From Prinia subflava (Eukaryota > Chordata > Aves > Passeriformes > Cisticolidae): 64,000 nucleotides of DNA. A program made the translations under genes and the position numbers. Positions within the stretch are counted from its first letter, which is position 1. Each line of letters starts with the position of its first letter. Where the stretch lies: the NCBI RefSeq assembly GCF_021018805.1, contig NC_086283.1, positions 61,086,182 through 61,150,181 on the forward strand, written 5' to 3'. Shown here piece by piece: positions 12,230-24,588 of this stretch. The notes beneath the pieces are model-generated. The model had not been told where the DNA came from. It ran no database searches and worked only from the letters and a program-made list of their open reading frames with translations.

Positions 12230-14192
12230 CCAGTGACATCTGTTTTCCTATTGGTCTCAGCACTAAAATCATACTTATAACAGTTTCAGTAATTGTTTCT
12301 CATCTACTACCATGGGATATTACCTGATCACTTTCTACCCTAAACACACCTTTCCCTTGAGGCCTCCAGTTTTGCTGGGTAATTGGAATTGGTAACCTGT
12401 GAGCAACCATCCAAACCCAACTGTACCAAAGGATGTAAAGACTTCTTTTTAACCTTCAGCTTCTTCTGAGATTGTAGACTCTATTTTTTTTTTCCCTTAA
12501 AAACACCCATCCCACCACACACTAAAATACCTAAATACTTCAACCTGCAGTATAAGCTGGATAATTCTAAAGGCCTCACTGCTGTTGAAGGAGTGGTAGA
12601 AAACTGCAGCAATTACTTTGCTGTCCTGGTAGACTTTGATGTGTATGAAGTCCTATGAAGGGAAATCTGGTTATTTTGTACTGATTTTATAATTGCTTTC
12701 TTTCACTGTTGACACTTAAAGACAGAATCAAAAATATACCAGAATTCTGATATTGCAGAGGTTTCATTTACATAGGCAAATGACAATGTGGTCCTTCAAC
12801 CTGAAGAAACATACATTTTAGAGAGTTAATACATGAAATTTTTTGATATATTTTCAGCTGGACTTTTACTTCCTCTGAAGTATAAACCCCAGCTAAGGAG
12901 GAGGTCCCTACACCTTTTGCACAAAATGTGAGGTTGTGTGGTTTTGGGCATGCAAGGATTCTGAGGAGAAGTTAATTTTTTATCCAAGGATATTTGAGGT
13001 GATCCTCTGATTTTGGGAGACTGACCAGAAACATGTTCTTTACATGTATTTCCCTACTACAAATAAAAGATTTTCAGACAAACTGGACTTCCATGTTTGC
13101 TACTTCATAAATTTTGCCTACCTTCATGAGTTAAGTGTAGCCAGTTGAATAAGAAAGTGAGGATGGATTTCTGATCACTCCTCTTCAATGAGGATTTGTC
13201 TATGATAATATCAGAAACCATTCTCAAAGTATTTCTCTAACATGATGTAGCCTCCCGGGAAAGACAAACCATGAGTAATGAGAAAGGATATGAAAATGTA
13301 GCTTAAATTATCTTCTAAGACAAGCCATTTTTTACATTGGTGAAACTTATACCTCTCACCTCTAGAGCTACAGTGGAGAATATTTCAAAGCAAAAGCCTG
13401 GCCTCAGAATTGAAAGAAAAAAGAAGAATAGAAAAAAAATGAAGGTTTTTTTTTTTTTTACCCAAGGAAGGGAAGAAAATTTTTTGAAAAACTGAAACGA
13501 TTGTTGGCTTATTTGATTTTTTTCTCACAAAAATACCCAAATTGTCCTCTTATTCTTCACTAAAAGGATTTCATACAGTTTTACTGATCTGTAGATTGTA
13601 CACAAAGGTTAATTTAGCCTCTAGAGCTATGACAGGTTTTTTTTCTATTTGAGGTATCTTGGTTATACAATTAATAATTTATTTCATCAATGGAAATGAA
13701 GACTGGAAAATTTTATTAATGAATTTATAATATGAACTTTTGGATGTTTCTCTTTATGAGAGGAAAAAAAAGAATTAGAGGCCATCTCAAGAATCTAAAG
13801 GAATTTAGTTATGTAAAATATATTTGACATATTATGGTCAAGTGTGTATGAAAAACAGCTTAGAAGATATTTTGAGGAACAATTTTCATGCATCTTCTCT
13901 AGGGTATCATACTTGAAAAACCTGGTTTTGCAGAACTTTCAGCTTCTGGTGGCAAAGAGTCACAGAGGGACAACATTTTTAATAGCTGACAGTTAATTTT
14001 CCCCTGTTTAGTGATAACAGACAGACTGACTATATTTCTGAATGCAGACTTTATGACTGAATCCCAGTTTAGTCCAACATCCATTGTTTCAGATTGAAAG
14101 ACTCTATGTATGATATTTAGAATTTCTTCTCTTTTCAGACACCATTGACCTGAAAGTTCTTTATAAAATACTTTCAACAGGTCAGGATGTCC
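12230..14192. other. non-coding stretch, no gene seen
   Basis: AT-rich with short homopolymer runs (for example T at 13447-13459). A 92-codon minus frame at 13899-14177 was examined; it has no motif I recognise and runs up to the CR1 remnant that follows. Confidence 0.4.
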
Positions 14193-14335
14193 GCAGGGGT
14201 TGTGGAGTGTCTGTCATTGGAAATACTCAAAAGCCAGCTGGAAGTGAATCTGGGCAAATAACTGTACACAACCCTTTTTGAGTGTTTGATAAGATGACCT
14301 TCTAACGCACTTCCAGCTATTCTGGGATTGTATGA
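14193..14335 (+). mobile_element. CR1 LINE 3'-end fragment (decayed)
   Basis: Matches the general pattern of an avian CR1 3' UTR. A 'GGTTGTGGAGT...CATTGGAAATACTCAAAAGCC' type block is followed by a degraded 'GATGACCTTCTAACGCACTTCCAGCTATTCTGGGATT' type tail. The element is 5'-truncated, as most CR1 copies are, and heavily diverged. It has no coding capacity. Confidence 0.75.
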
Positions 14336-15640
14336 GTCCACCTCTACAAATATTCGTAGTTTGACAAACTAGAAACAACTAGACTAGAAATTCTCAAAGG
14401 AGTTAGAGTGAATTTAAGCACCAAAACATTCCTAGATATTCCAGCTACAGCTCAGAAGCTTCAGAGAATCACATGAAAAATTGGTGGCCAAATTACCAAT
14501 AGAGGGGAATCCTGTCCCAACAGACCAATTTTTCCTCATTCATGTGGAATTTTATTTCCCCTTTATGAGGGGAAAAGAAAAAATTGTCCTAATTTCTCCT
14601 TCTTGAGCCCTTAAAGTGAGGTTGTCAGATCCTCATGCAGGGCATAAGCCCCCAAATCTGTTTTTAAAATGTATTGGCCATGCAGAAAACAACAGGAGCT
14701 GCTGTTTAAAGCCTCTGGGACTGGGCTAGGAGATGGCTCTTAGCCTCTGGGTTGCAAAATCTTCACCTATAATCTGTAGTAATGTATGTCCCTTTATGCT
14801 TTGTGAAAACCTGACCAAGATATACAAGTTTTCACTTGGTGTCTGTGAACTCTAGCGATATCAATTTCTAAATCTATAGCTGAAATTTTCCCTTAGCTGT
14901 GCTTTGCCTCATTTTTCTCTGGAAAAAAAACAAAAAAAGAACTCCAAACAAGAAAAATTACCCTCAAAGTCAACAAAGCAAAATGTCTTTGTCTGTATCA
15001 CAAGATTGCGAGGCATGTGGCAGATTGCATCTACTTTTACCTGAGGCATAGTGGAACAAATGATGTTTTAGTCTCTTTCAAGAGAACTGATGTCTTGTTT
15101 TAGAAGCTAATAACAAACTATTCATAAAATATGAACTTTTTTAACACAATGTAACTTTTCTATGTTTTTATTACTAAGTGACAAAAATGCCTTCAACCTG
15201 TATTTCACATCAATCGTCTTGACATATTTTCTGTCACTCTATGTTAGTATAATGCAATCTAACATAGAAAATATCTTCCTACTTCCTTTACACAGAATAA
15301 ACGGTATATTTTTACAGAAAAGGAAGTGTATTTTTTGAATGTAGAAAAGAATTTTAATTTCTTATATATTTATATAAAGTAATGCTTAAAGGTTTCCTTT
15401 CATACCCAGGGCTCAGAGGGATTAGCAGTGCTATATGGATCACGTAGCAAACATACATTAAATGAATTTTTCTGGTGATGTAAAGTCAAATCAGTAGGAA
15501 GTATACCATGTTTCCTCTGGAGTCTGGAGGCTTACTTTTACCAAAGTAGAGGAAGCTCGCAAAGTTATATAGCTCTGCAAACCACTGGAAGAGGACTGTG
15601 AGGGCATATTGCCTCTCTTATAATGTATCTATGTATCCAT
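14336..15640. other. non-coding stretch with one strong inverted repeat
   Basis: AT-rich with no exon recognised. At 15238-15268 a perfect 10-bp inverted repeat (TCTATGTTAG / CTAACATAGA) encloses an 11-base loop. Confidence 0.45.
15238..15268. repeat. 10-bp perfect inverted repeat (hairpin)
   Basis: The left arm 15238-15247 and right arm 15259-15268 are exact reverse complements around an AT-rich 11-base loop. No T-run follows that would suggest a Pol III product, and the flanks do not extend the stem. Confidence 0.8.
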
Positions 15641-15714
15641 GAAGTTGCCATAATCCTACCTCTAGAAACGGCTAACATTTACAAGACCTCCTGCAAAAAC
15701 AAATTATGTAATGT
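15641..15714. repeat. 74-bp direct duplication, copy 1
   Basis: Begins GAAGTTGCCATAATCC and ends AATTATGTAATGT. It aligns without gaps to 16913-16986 with about four substitutions. The flanking sequence is unrelated on both sides, so only this segment is shared. Confidence 0.9.
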
Positions 15715-16224
15715 TCTCACTGTATAAGCTACAAAGCACATTGTCACCACAAAATAATTGTATATTGATAAGTACCTTGTTCTTGTGCCTTTTTTTTTTC
15801 TGTAGGCCTTTGCAAATTTTTTTCCTATATGTTTTTGCATCATTTTAAGGACGTTATTTTAAGACAGGATTCTTGGCTACATCCTGGGTTCTTAGCTGCT
15901 TAGTGCCTGCCAGTTCAGTCTGAAACTTGCACTCTTTCCAGATAAATTAAAAACATTATCGCCCCAATTACGTGCTTGGGACCATGTCCTGTCAGGTTTT
16001 GGAGGCTGTAGACTCCCCAGCCTTGTAGGGCTGTCTGCTCTAGTTTGGTCACAAAATAAAAACAAAAAAATAACTCTGGTTTTCTTGCCTTTAAAAAGAA
16101 TTTTCCATTTTCCCATTTATGTCCATTGCTTTCTCTTCTTTCACTGGGCATCACTGAGAACAAAGCCTGATTTCATGTTCTTTGCATTTTCTCATCAAGT
16201 ATTTATACCAGGGAACTAGATACC
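15715..16224. other. non-coding spacer
   Basis: No gene seen. A T-run lies at 15791-15799. The minus open frames at 15892-16163 carry no recognisable domain. They end just outside the CR1 fragment to the right. Confidence 0.4.
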
Positions 16225-16635
16225 CCTGAGCTTTCTATTCTCTGGGTGAACAGTCCCATCTCTTTCAGCCTCTCCTCGTGTGAGAGATGCTCTAGTCCCT
16301 TCAGCATCTTTGTGGAGCTTCAGTGGACCAGTATGTTCATGTCTCTGCTGTTCTGAGGAGATCAGAACTGGACCCATCACTCCAGGCGTGGATTCACCTG
16401 GACTTGGCAGAGGAGAAAGTTCACCTCCCTCAAGCTGCTGGCTGCATATCATATATGTTAACTCTCTTTGCAACAGGGACACATTGCTGGCTCATATTTG
16501 AATTTCTATCCATCAGAAACCCCATCTCCTTTACAAAGCTGCTTTCCAGCTGTGTGGCTCCCACTCCATGTGCTGGTGCTTGGGTTTGTACCTCCCCAGG
16601 TGCAGGATTTAACATTTGTTTACCTAGTGAATGAT
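16225..16635 (-). mobile_element. CR1 LINE fragment, C-terminal end of ORF2
   Basis: Minus-strand remnant of the end of the CR1 reverse-transcriptase ORF. The reading frames still show the order 'VGATQLESS', 'MSQQCVPVAK', then the stretch equivalent to the 'PLYSALVRPHLEYCVQ' and 'LEKRRLR' blocks of CR1. Codons are shifted and interrupted across at least two frames. Both ends are missing, including the 3' UTR tail. It lies inside the interval bounded by the 74-bp duplication. Confidence 0.82.
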
Positions 16636-16912
16636 TTAACAAGGGAACACAGACCTGTCATTTTAACAACAGCTTATGAATCACATCTAAAATGAAAAGA
16701 AAATAGAATTTTTTCTTGTCTTTAGTCTGATGCACATGGTAATTAGTTTTTGATAGAGACAGTAGTTGCGAACTCCTACACGTGTTGACAAATGAACTTT
16801 TTATGTGGCTTGATTCAGCAGGTTATACTGCTGACAAGGACTGCTATTCCCCTCAGGCATGATAATAAAACCTGATTTTATTTTTAATTGTCAAAAAATC
16901 AGCTACTGTTTT
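16636..16912. other. non-coding spacer
   Basis: AT-rich sequence between the CR1 fragment and the second copy of the 74-bp duplication. Nothing was recognised. Confidence 0.4.
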
Positions 16913-16986
16913 GAAGTTGCCATAATCCCACCTCTAGAAAAGGCTAACATTTACAAGACCTTCTGCAAGAACAAATTATGTAATGT
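16913..16986. repeat. 74-bp direct duplication, copy 2
   Basis: Second copy of the 15641-15714 segment, in the same orientation and 1,272 bp downstream, about 95% identical by eye. Confidence 0.9.
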
Positions 16987-19345
16987 AATTTACCCTAAAG
17001 CAGTAAAACAAAAAGGGGATAGAGATGATGCAAATTTTTCACACTCACTCACTACTCCTCTGTCTAGCTCACGCTTCTTTCTGGACTGCAAAATTTTTAT
17101 GCAAAATCTACCTATAAAGCTGAAGTTTTGGGGTTCAACGTGTACTTTAAGTAACTGTATCCTTCAAGATCCATCACATTGGCTTATTTCTGTTCCTAGA
17201 ATGTAGAGCCATGACGTGACATTGCCTAACTAAAATAATTTAACAGAAACCAGTAAACCTTGTTTAGAAACCTAAAGAGACCCATACAATGTACTGGAAA
17301 GGCTGTATTACAAAGACAGGTACTGATGGAATTCAATTAATTTTCATATTAATTCCTGACAACACCATTGTCTTTACTTGGACATTAGATTCCACTGAAA
17401 GTGGATAAACAGCAATGAGTGTACGTCAACAAAATTTCTACATGGCATAGTATACTGTATTGCAGGTTGGAAAGAAAGTAGACCCAAAGGAAATAAGGGC
17501 TGTGTGAAGCTAAAAATGAAAGAAACTTCCCTCCTCAAAACAAATATTTTTTCTTTCAAAGAGAAATGATATTACAACCAAATAATCACAGAAAATTATT
17601 TCTTCTAGCCATGAATAGTTGAAGCCATTTTTATCTGTCATAATTTTTCCTTGAAGAAACCAAGCAATGCAATAGTGGTAAGTTTAGAATCTATGTATAT
17701 CAGAAAGACAGCTTATTTTACTTTTTAGAAAAAGTTTTTTTTTAAAGGAATTGAAATATAATTAGTGCAGATGTCAAAATAATGCTTTAGGCAAAAATAA
17801 AGAAAGTTATTCATCACTTTTATGCAGGGACTGCAAAATATTCTACCTTTCCCTTTCTAATTCCTAGACACACAGCAATGCATGTATATATTTCAACTCT
17901 CTTCAGAAGATCAAAAGAAAAATACATAATAATTACAAGAAATGATTATTCTCAGCAGCATAAATCTTAATAAATAAAGGATTTTGACTCAAGAATGCAA
18001 GAAACAGAAATTAGACATCTACATAACATAAGAAAACCTGTTTTATTACCCTTGCTAAAATATATTGTCTCCTTGTAAAAGTCAGTGGAATGATGCTTTC
18101 AAAATGGATTGAGAAAACTATTGATTTGTTTCAAGTACACTGGCATATGGATGTCCAAGCTGAAATAATTTATATGAACTGTTATCCTAAGAAATATAAT
18201 GGCTTGAAGTAGGAAGTCAAGTACAAAGGTGAACAGCAAAATCCCTTTTCTCCATCTGTGGCTATCAAATCCTTGTGGAAAACCCCTTCCCAGCCTAGAG
18301 GCACCTGTATACATCCTTTACACCTGCAAACTACTGCTGCAGTTTCAAATACCATTGCAGGTGAGTCTACATTACTCTATGTAAACAATAAACCAGATAT
18401 CGGTGGACCTGACTGTTAATGTTACAACATAACAATTTTGAGTATATTTATTACCATTATTTGATCTTTCCATTTGAATCAACACTGCGAATGATGGATT
18501 TTTGGGGACAAACCACAGCTTCTACTCACCTTATAAATTAAAAAGAAAGTAGTATTTACTCCTACTTTTGTTCACAATTATAATCTAACCTGTGAGTATT
18601 CTCTTCTGCTCCGATCCAGTATCAAACACAAGAACTGAAAATCTTACATTTTACTAACACATAGACATTAAAAGTAGAAAGATCACAAAGAACTGAATAT
18701 ACTACCCAGACTAAGATTATTATGTACAACAAAACATTACTTAAGCAATAAATGAAGCTGCACTTTCTCTGTAAGCCCACTCATTTGTTTATTTCACCTT
18801 AACTATGTGAATGTAAGATATGTTATGCATTATTTGTTTAATTGTTCTGAGATGGTATATTTTTATTAGGCAAAAAACATTTGTTGCTAAAATAATGATG
18901 ACTTTATTATGCTAATAAACAGAACTTGTGCCCTTTGCATCTGCTTAACTTGATACTTATCTAGGACATTTTTCTTCTTCATTCTTTAGTAAAATTGACT
19001 GAAAAAACATCTTTCTGAAGATGTAACTATAATAGTGCTTAAATTAATGAAACAAAGTAATGTAAACTGTAGTCCAAAAAAATACTGTGCTAAAAGCTGG
19101 TGGTAACTCATAACATTTTAAAGTTTTAAGTAAAGAAAAAAAAATAATGATCAAGGGAAAAAGGCATCCAGCTTCTGGTGATTCATCACCTGGCTGCCTA
19201 AATCTAAGAGCTTTTTGAAAGGGATGGGCCATTACAGACAAATTATTTCAGATTAACTATTCCTTTTGAACTTCAGTGCTACTTTCAGATACATTTACAG
19301 TGTCTGATGAAACACAGGCCTGGCAGTAGGCTAAATGCTGCCCTG
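16987..19345. other. non-coding stretch, no gene seen
   Basis: AT-rich throughout. The frame covering 16859-17206 overlaps the 74-bp repeat and is not a credible gene. No known repeat was recognised. Confidence 0.45.
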
Positions 19346-19352
19346 ATTTATA

Positions 19353-19384
<32 letters not shown>

Positions 19385-19412
19385 GCGTGTGTGTGTGTTG
19401 TGTGTGTGTTGT
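19346..19412. repeat. compound microsatellite (TA)n-(T)n-(GT)n
   Basis: About 10-12 TA units are followed by a T-run and then by GT units with interruptions. The three motifs abut without spacer. Confidence 0.93.
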
Positions 19413-21888
19413 ACTGAACCCATTTCTAGCTTGAGAATTGGTTACTGTTAATGATGGCAAAGTGCTGTTGCTGGTGGGGAGGAGTTAGCACCTCTGTGTC
19501 AAGTGTTCCTGAAGTATCTCTAGAGTTCTGGAGATACCCTTGGGATACTAGCAGTAATGCTTCTCTTTTCTTCCTACTAGATAGCATGGCATGATGACTG
19601 TGAGCTACAACTTTTCTGTAGCTTGAGTTTGCTGCATCCAAATTGCTTTAAAGGCAATCTGACCAAAGGTGTTCTGACTCTGTCTTTACTGTCTTTGTCA
19701 TTTCACTCTAGTAGGAAGATTTTTTTGACCTGTGTTGGTCTTAGCTAAGAATGGTGAGATACAGAGGGATAATCTTGACTTTCTTTGTTCTGAGCCAACT
19801 ATGGCACAAGCAAAAGGCATCATTGATATTATCTTATATTGTGTTACTTCAACTCTCCAAATAACTATCCAAATAACTGCCTGTATCCCTCCAAAAAAAT
19901 CTTATTAAAGAGTCTCCTGTTTTCAGGATCCCTTCATAGACTGACTGCATCATGACTGTCTTGTACTGTAGGAGTTTGGAAGTTTTGGGACATATAAGCT
20001 ATCCAAGAAAGGAGGACATTGTGCTGTCCTAGGATTAAATCCCAGCTGTTTTCTTGCTTGCCAACCACAACATCCCTTCCACCACAGAGTAACATGCAGG
20101 AAGGAAAGACTCATGCCCACCTGAATCTCATTTTAACATGAATTCAAGACTCAACAGTAGTTTGAATCCTGTCACAAAAGCTAATTTGTTTTTTCTACAC
20201 CTCTCAGTTCAGATTTTTAAATTTGAAATTGTGAATGTTATTAAAAGCTGAAGAAAGTCTATTGGTTAATTCTAACAAGTCAAACGGAACACCTTGTACT
20301 TTCCATGTACCTGGAAAACATTTTACTGTTCCATTAAAACAGCTAAGTCTTTGATACATGACAGATGAGGGGAAACAATGAATAACTTTGGCACAAGGAA
20401 ACAGGTGAGTCTAAGTCCCAGATAATGCTTCAGGCAGTTGCTCTGTGGTTTATGTTTGATGATCATTGCTGCCAACTGAGAAAATATTAACTCCTATGTT
20501 TAGGATGACAACTAGGATAAAAATATGAAAAGTTTTTTCTGAATATTTCAAACTGTTGAAAAAAGGTCAAAGTTACCAAATTTCTGTAACATCGTGCGAG
20601 ATAGAATTACAATGTATTTTCCAACATAAAATTTTCAGTACCTTAAGAGAGCATGAAAAAAGGCTGAAAAAAACCCTTGATTTTTGCTTCTAATTCCAAG
20701 ATGACATATTGATGTTTGTTAGGGATCTGATTCAGAAAATTTCCTTGATGAGAGCATAATTTAAATAGGATAAGTAGTTCTGTTCTCCAGGTAACTACTT
20801 ATACATTCACAAGCTTGAAGATTTGGGTTTAGGAGTTGTGGTTCATTCTCTATTTCTTTCTTTTTCCTCTTTTTAATTATGTATTTTATTATAACAATGA
20901 GCTAATGACTCATCTTCCATGACAGCTTTTGGAGGACACAGTAAAAAAACCAAACAATATATGGTCAAATTTGACTTTAGGAATGTCACATTTTGGAGCC
21001 TGAAGGAAATAAGATTCTGCTTTTCCCAAACCTATGCTCTACTGGACCTGATATCCATTTTCCTAAGCTTCTCATGTTACAGATCAAGAGAAGAATCAAT
21101 GTGCAAGATAGACTCTGAAGTCCAGGTAAAGGACTTGAGCCCATAACCACTATGGGTTAAATTTAGAAAGTGACTTTAGTGATCCATTATAGACTTAAGT
21201 TACCATTACTGAGTTTTCAAGAAAGCAAGACAAGTCTTGATTTTTTGGAATCTAAGGAAAAGAGGTGATTCAGCAAGAAGACAAGAAGTAATCTCAAGAA
21301 CATAAACATATTTGTCTACTAAATAAAAATACCTTTTACTTTGGAAGGGATTAAGATGCTTGTATAAAATGACTGACTAGCTTGTATAAATGACAATTAA
21401 TTTAGTAGTCACCATGTGACATAGTCCAGTGGGAATGATTTCCCATGTCTGTTTCTATGAAAAAAAACCCCTACATTTACTTGATGATTCTCACATAGAA
21501 AGTATTTTTACTAATTCCCAGGCAAATGATTTCATTGGTTCCAGTTTAATTCAAAATCAAGACCTACAGAAGTGATGTAATCATGATTAGAGAAAGTCAT
21601 AAAGTCTCAAGAACCTTGAATTCTATACTAATTCAATAAAATTAAGGAATATACACTTTAAAGAATGGTTTGATATATTGTAAAACAGCATTATAAAAAG
21701 AAGCACACACAGACTTGATTTCTACACTACTTGAATGCTTCTTCTATGTATATTTAGGAGCCTTGCAATTCCTTACAGTGTTAGTTACTTACTTGTCTTT
21801 GGTGAAGCTGGAAAGAAGCTATAGAAATCTGGTGTTTCCCAGGTTGATTTTTTTTCTTTTTTTTCTATTTTTTTCCCTTTGTTATATT
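19413..21888. other. non-coding stretch, no gene seen
   Basis: AT-rich, no exon recognised. A short tandem (ATCCAAATAACT-like, twice) lies near 19855-19880, and a degenerate TTGTATAAA.TGACT duplication near 21360-21395. Confidence 0.45.
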
Positions 21889-22080
21889 TTTTGTTTTGTT
21901 TTGTTTTGTTTTGTTTTGTTTTGTTTTGTTTTGTTTTGTTTTGTTTTGTTTTGTTTTGTTTTGGTTTGGTTTGGTTTGGTTTGGTTTGGTTTGGTTTGGT
22001 TTGGTTGGTTGGTTTTGTTTTGTTTTGGTTTGGTTTGGTTTCTTTGGATCTTCTGTTTTGTTTTGCTTTGTTTTATTTTT
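21889..22080. repeat. (TTTTG)n / (GGTTT)n compound pentanucleotide repeat
   Basis: Roughly 14 units of TTTTG (about 21889-21962) change in register to about nine units of GGTTT (about 21963-22006). Short GGTT, TTTTG and GGTTT blocks then follow and decay to about 22080. Both units are five bases and differ by one T-to-G change, so the second array probably spread from one mutated unit. The GGTTT block has regularly spaced GG pairs on the plus strand. Open frames through it on either strand are low-complexity artefacts. Confidence 0.96.
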
Positions 22081-24588
22081 TTTCTTTATTTTATATTTAT
22101 GTTCTCTGCTGTTGAAATTCTCTCCCTCCTGGTTGCCCAAAGCATAGCAGCAACCATTGGTAATTTCAGTCAGATGGCTTTTCTTTGCATGAAAATCACT
22201 GACAAAACCATGATAATTTGAAAAATATTTCACTGCACAACTCAGCATTTCACAGTGATCTGTATTTTGTCTGTCTCTACTTAAATTTTGCCTCTTTATG
22301 TATAAATATCCTCCTTTTTCCATCTCATCATGAACTCTACAATCCCTTACATCTGCATATGCAGACCCAGCAGTAGTTGTGTAGCTGTTAACAGTAAATT
22401 TTTCTGTCTTACACTAAGAGGGAGATAGTTAGACAATATGATTGCTACTGAAATCAATAACTTAATTGGTGGCAATTTGCTGCAAAAGCTCTGCTTCACT
22501 TTGTTCTGAACTTTGTCTTTTATATCCAAAAGCACTGCCTCACAGGTAATGGCCCAAATACTGTACGATGTGCATGCTCTAACACTGCAAGCAACATGTG
22601 GAGCAAAAACTAGGAGGCATATTAACTCAGCAAAATACTGCCAGGGAATAAAACTAAAAGATGAGTTATTTGACAACTGTATTGCTTAAAAAGCTGCCTA
22701 AGTAACAGAATCCTTTAAACCACTGGCAGACAGTAAAACACTTGTGTTTTTGCTGGCTGATCAGCAACTGAGCATAATCTCATGCTGTAATTTGCAATGA
22801 CACAGCTGCAATGGACAAGCCACTATAAAGCTTTTTGGTCAGGATATTGACAAAGAGATGGTGCTGAAATTTTGATACTGCTTTGTGCATTTCCTACCAA
22901 AGCATTACCATTGTGTCTCATTGACAGTGGCAACCCTAGTGCTATAACTTATCAAGTCAGAAAATCTTTTCTCTGTCTTCATTAGGTGAGGTTTGGTTTA
23001 AGTTCATTTGTTTAGTTCTGCCATTTCAGTTAGGAAGCTCTCACTTGATCTCTTTGCTAACTTGATACTTCAAATTATCTCACAACAACAACTGGCATTA
23101 AATAAGACTAAATTCAGAGCCCTAAATTCACTTGGAAACTGCAAAAGATGCAGCTTTGCAATTTTTATAACAAGGACCACAAACAACCACAACTCTGCCT
23201 AAAATGAATGTCAGTTTAATCTTTCTGAGAAGTGGGGTTTAACTGCATATGATACATGGATTGTAATTTCTCAGCTTTCTTCTATTTTAACCTCTATTCT
23301 CATTGTACCACAAATTGCCATACCTGCTATACTTAGACATGGAAATACTTAGTTTTGGTAACAATCTCCAGGCTTCAAAATAGATTTCCTGGTGGAAACA
23401 GTGGCTACTGTTTAGCTGAAAAATTTAGTTGACTCTACTGTGGATGCAGGGTAAACTAGACAGAACTTTTGGATGGGCCTGTATCTCAAAAAAATGCACT
23501 CCTACTTGCAAAACAAATGTTTTAATTTCTGTTTCCCCACCCCATCCTGACACAAACTTTAACAGGATTAGATGCAAAATGGAAACAGTTTTTTGATCAG
23601 ACGAAATTAAGGTTTTTTTCAGGTGGAGAAAGAGGGGGGGCAGTTCCTTGGCCTATACAGGCTAACCCTTTGCTGTGGTTTCTACACTGCACTGCAAAAT
23701 TCCATTTGTAAGCATCCTCATCTTATGTGCTTTATGGAAACCCCTGGTGAAAAGAATTTTCTCCTCTGTATCTGAAAGCAAGTAAATACCATCTAAATAA
23801 AACCTAAATTCAGCTGAAAAAGTGACATGTTTTCAAACAACAAATTTATTCATGGCTTTAGTTCAGAGCTGTAAAGAAACATCTCCTTTTTCATGTTTAT
23901 TTTAGTAAAGACTACTGGAAATGGCTTCACTCACTTTTTTTTTCCTGTGTTGCTTTGTCCTGAATGAACATAAAATATTTCATATTTCAGTCACCAATAA
24001 TATTCGTAAATTTTACAGCAAAAGTAGTCATACAACCTAGTATTTCTACACTGATATCTATCACATCTCTAAAATGAACTATTTTACTGTTGGGAAAATA
24101 TAGCTAATACAAATACATATTTTTTTTTAATTTTCCTCTTTAGATGCATCATCAGCTACAATGGAAATCTGATGTGTTAATTAAAAACATAAAAAAATAT
24201 ACCCACGTTTTCAAAATATGATTATTACTAAAAGTTTCTCTTGGAAGGATTTTTTCCCTATACCCACATATATTTAGAGGCTAATCTCAGCTGATAAAAA
24301 TAAAGCTCTGTAATAGTGTGGCTCTTCCATGGTCTCTGAATCCTAAACAGCCTCATACTATTTTTTATATATCTATATATTGATATATCTATATCTATAT
24401 ATTTACACACAGGTTATATAGTAGTCTGCTGTATTTACCTAAATGAAAATCTTTCCTATTCCTCAGCTTTTTTTCCCTGTAGTCCCTATTAGTGTTGTAC
24501 TTAATCATATATGCACATGTAAGTATAAAACTCTGCTTATCTAGGGAATCATATGAGGCGAAGAAATCCTGCAATTCTTATACATGTA
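22081..24588. other. non-coding stretch, no gene seen
   Basis: AT-rich. A TA-rich simple block sits at about 24361-24411. A 109-codon minus frame at 22347-22676 is unrecognised. Confidence 0.45.

Noticed and set aside
11871..12327. Open frames rich in Lys/Arg, Lys/Glu, Lys or Phe/Ser across the GAAAAA array
   Set aside because: All plus frames and a minus frame are open through the microsatellite; this is a repeat artefact.
21715..22323. Hydrophobic Phe/Val/Leu/Cys frame that looks like a membrane protein
   Set aside because: The hydrophobic part is only the TTTTG/GGTTT repeat; the flanking codons are ordinary non-coding sequence.
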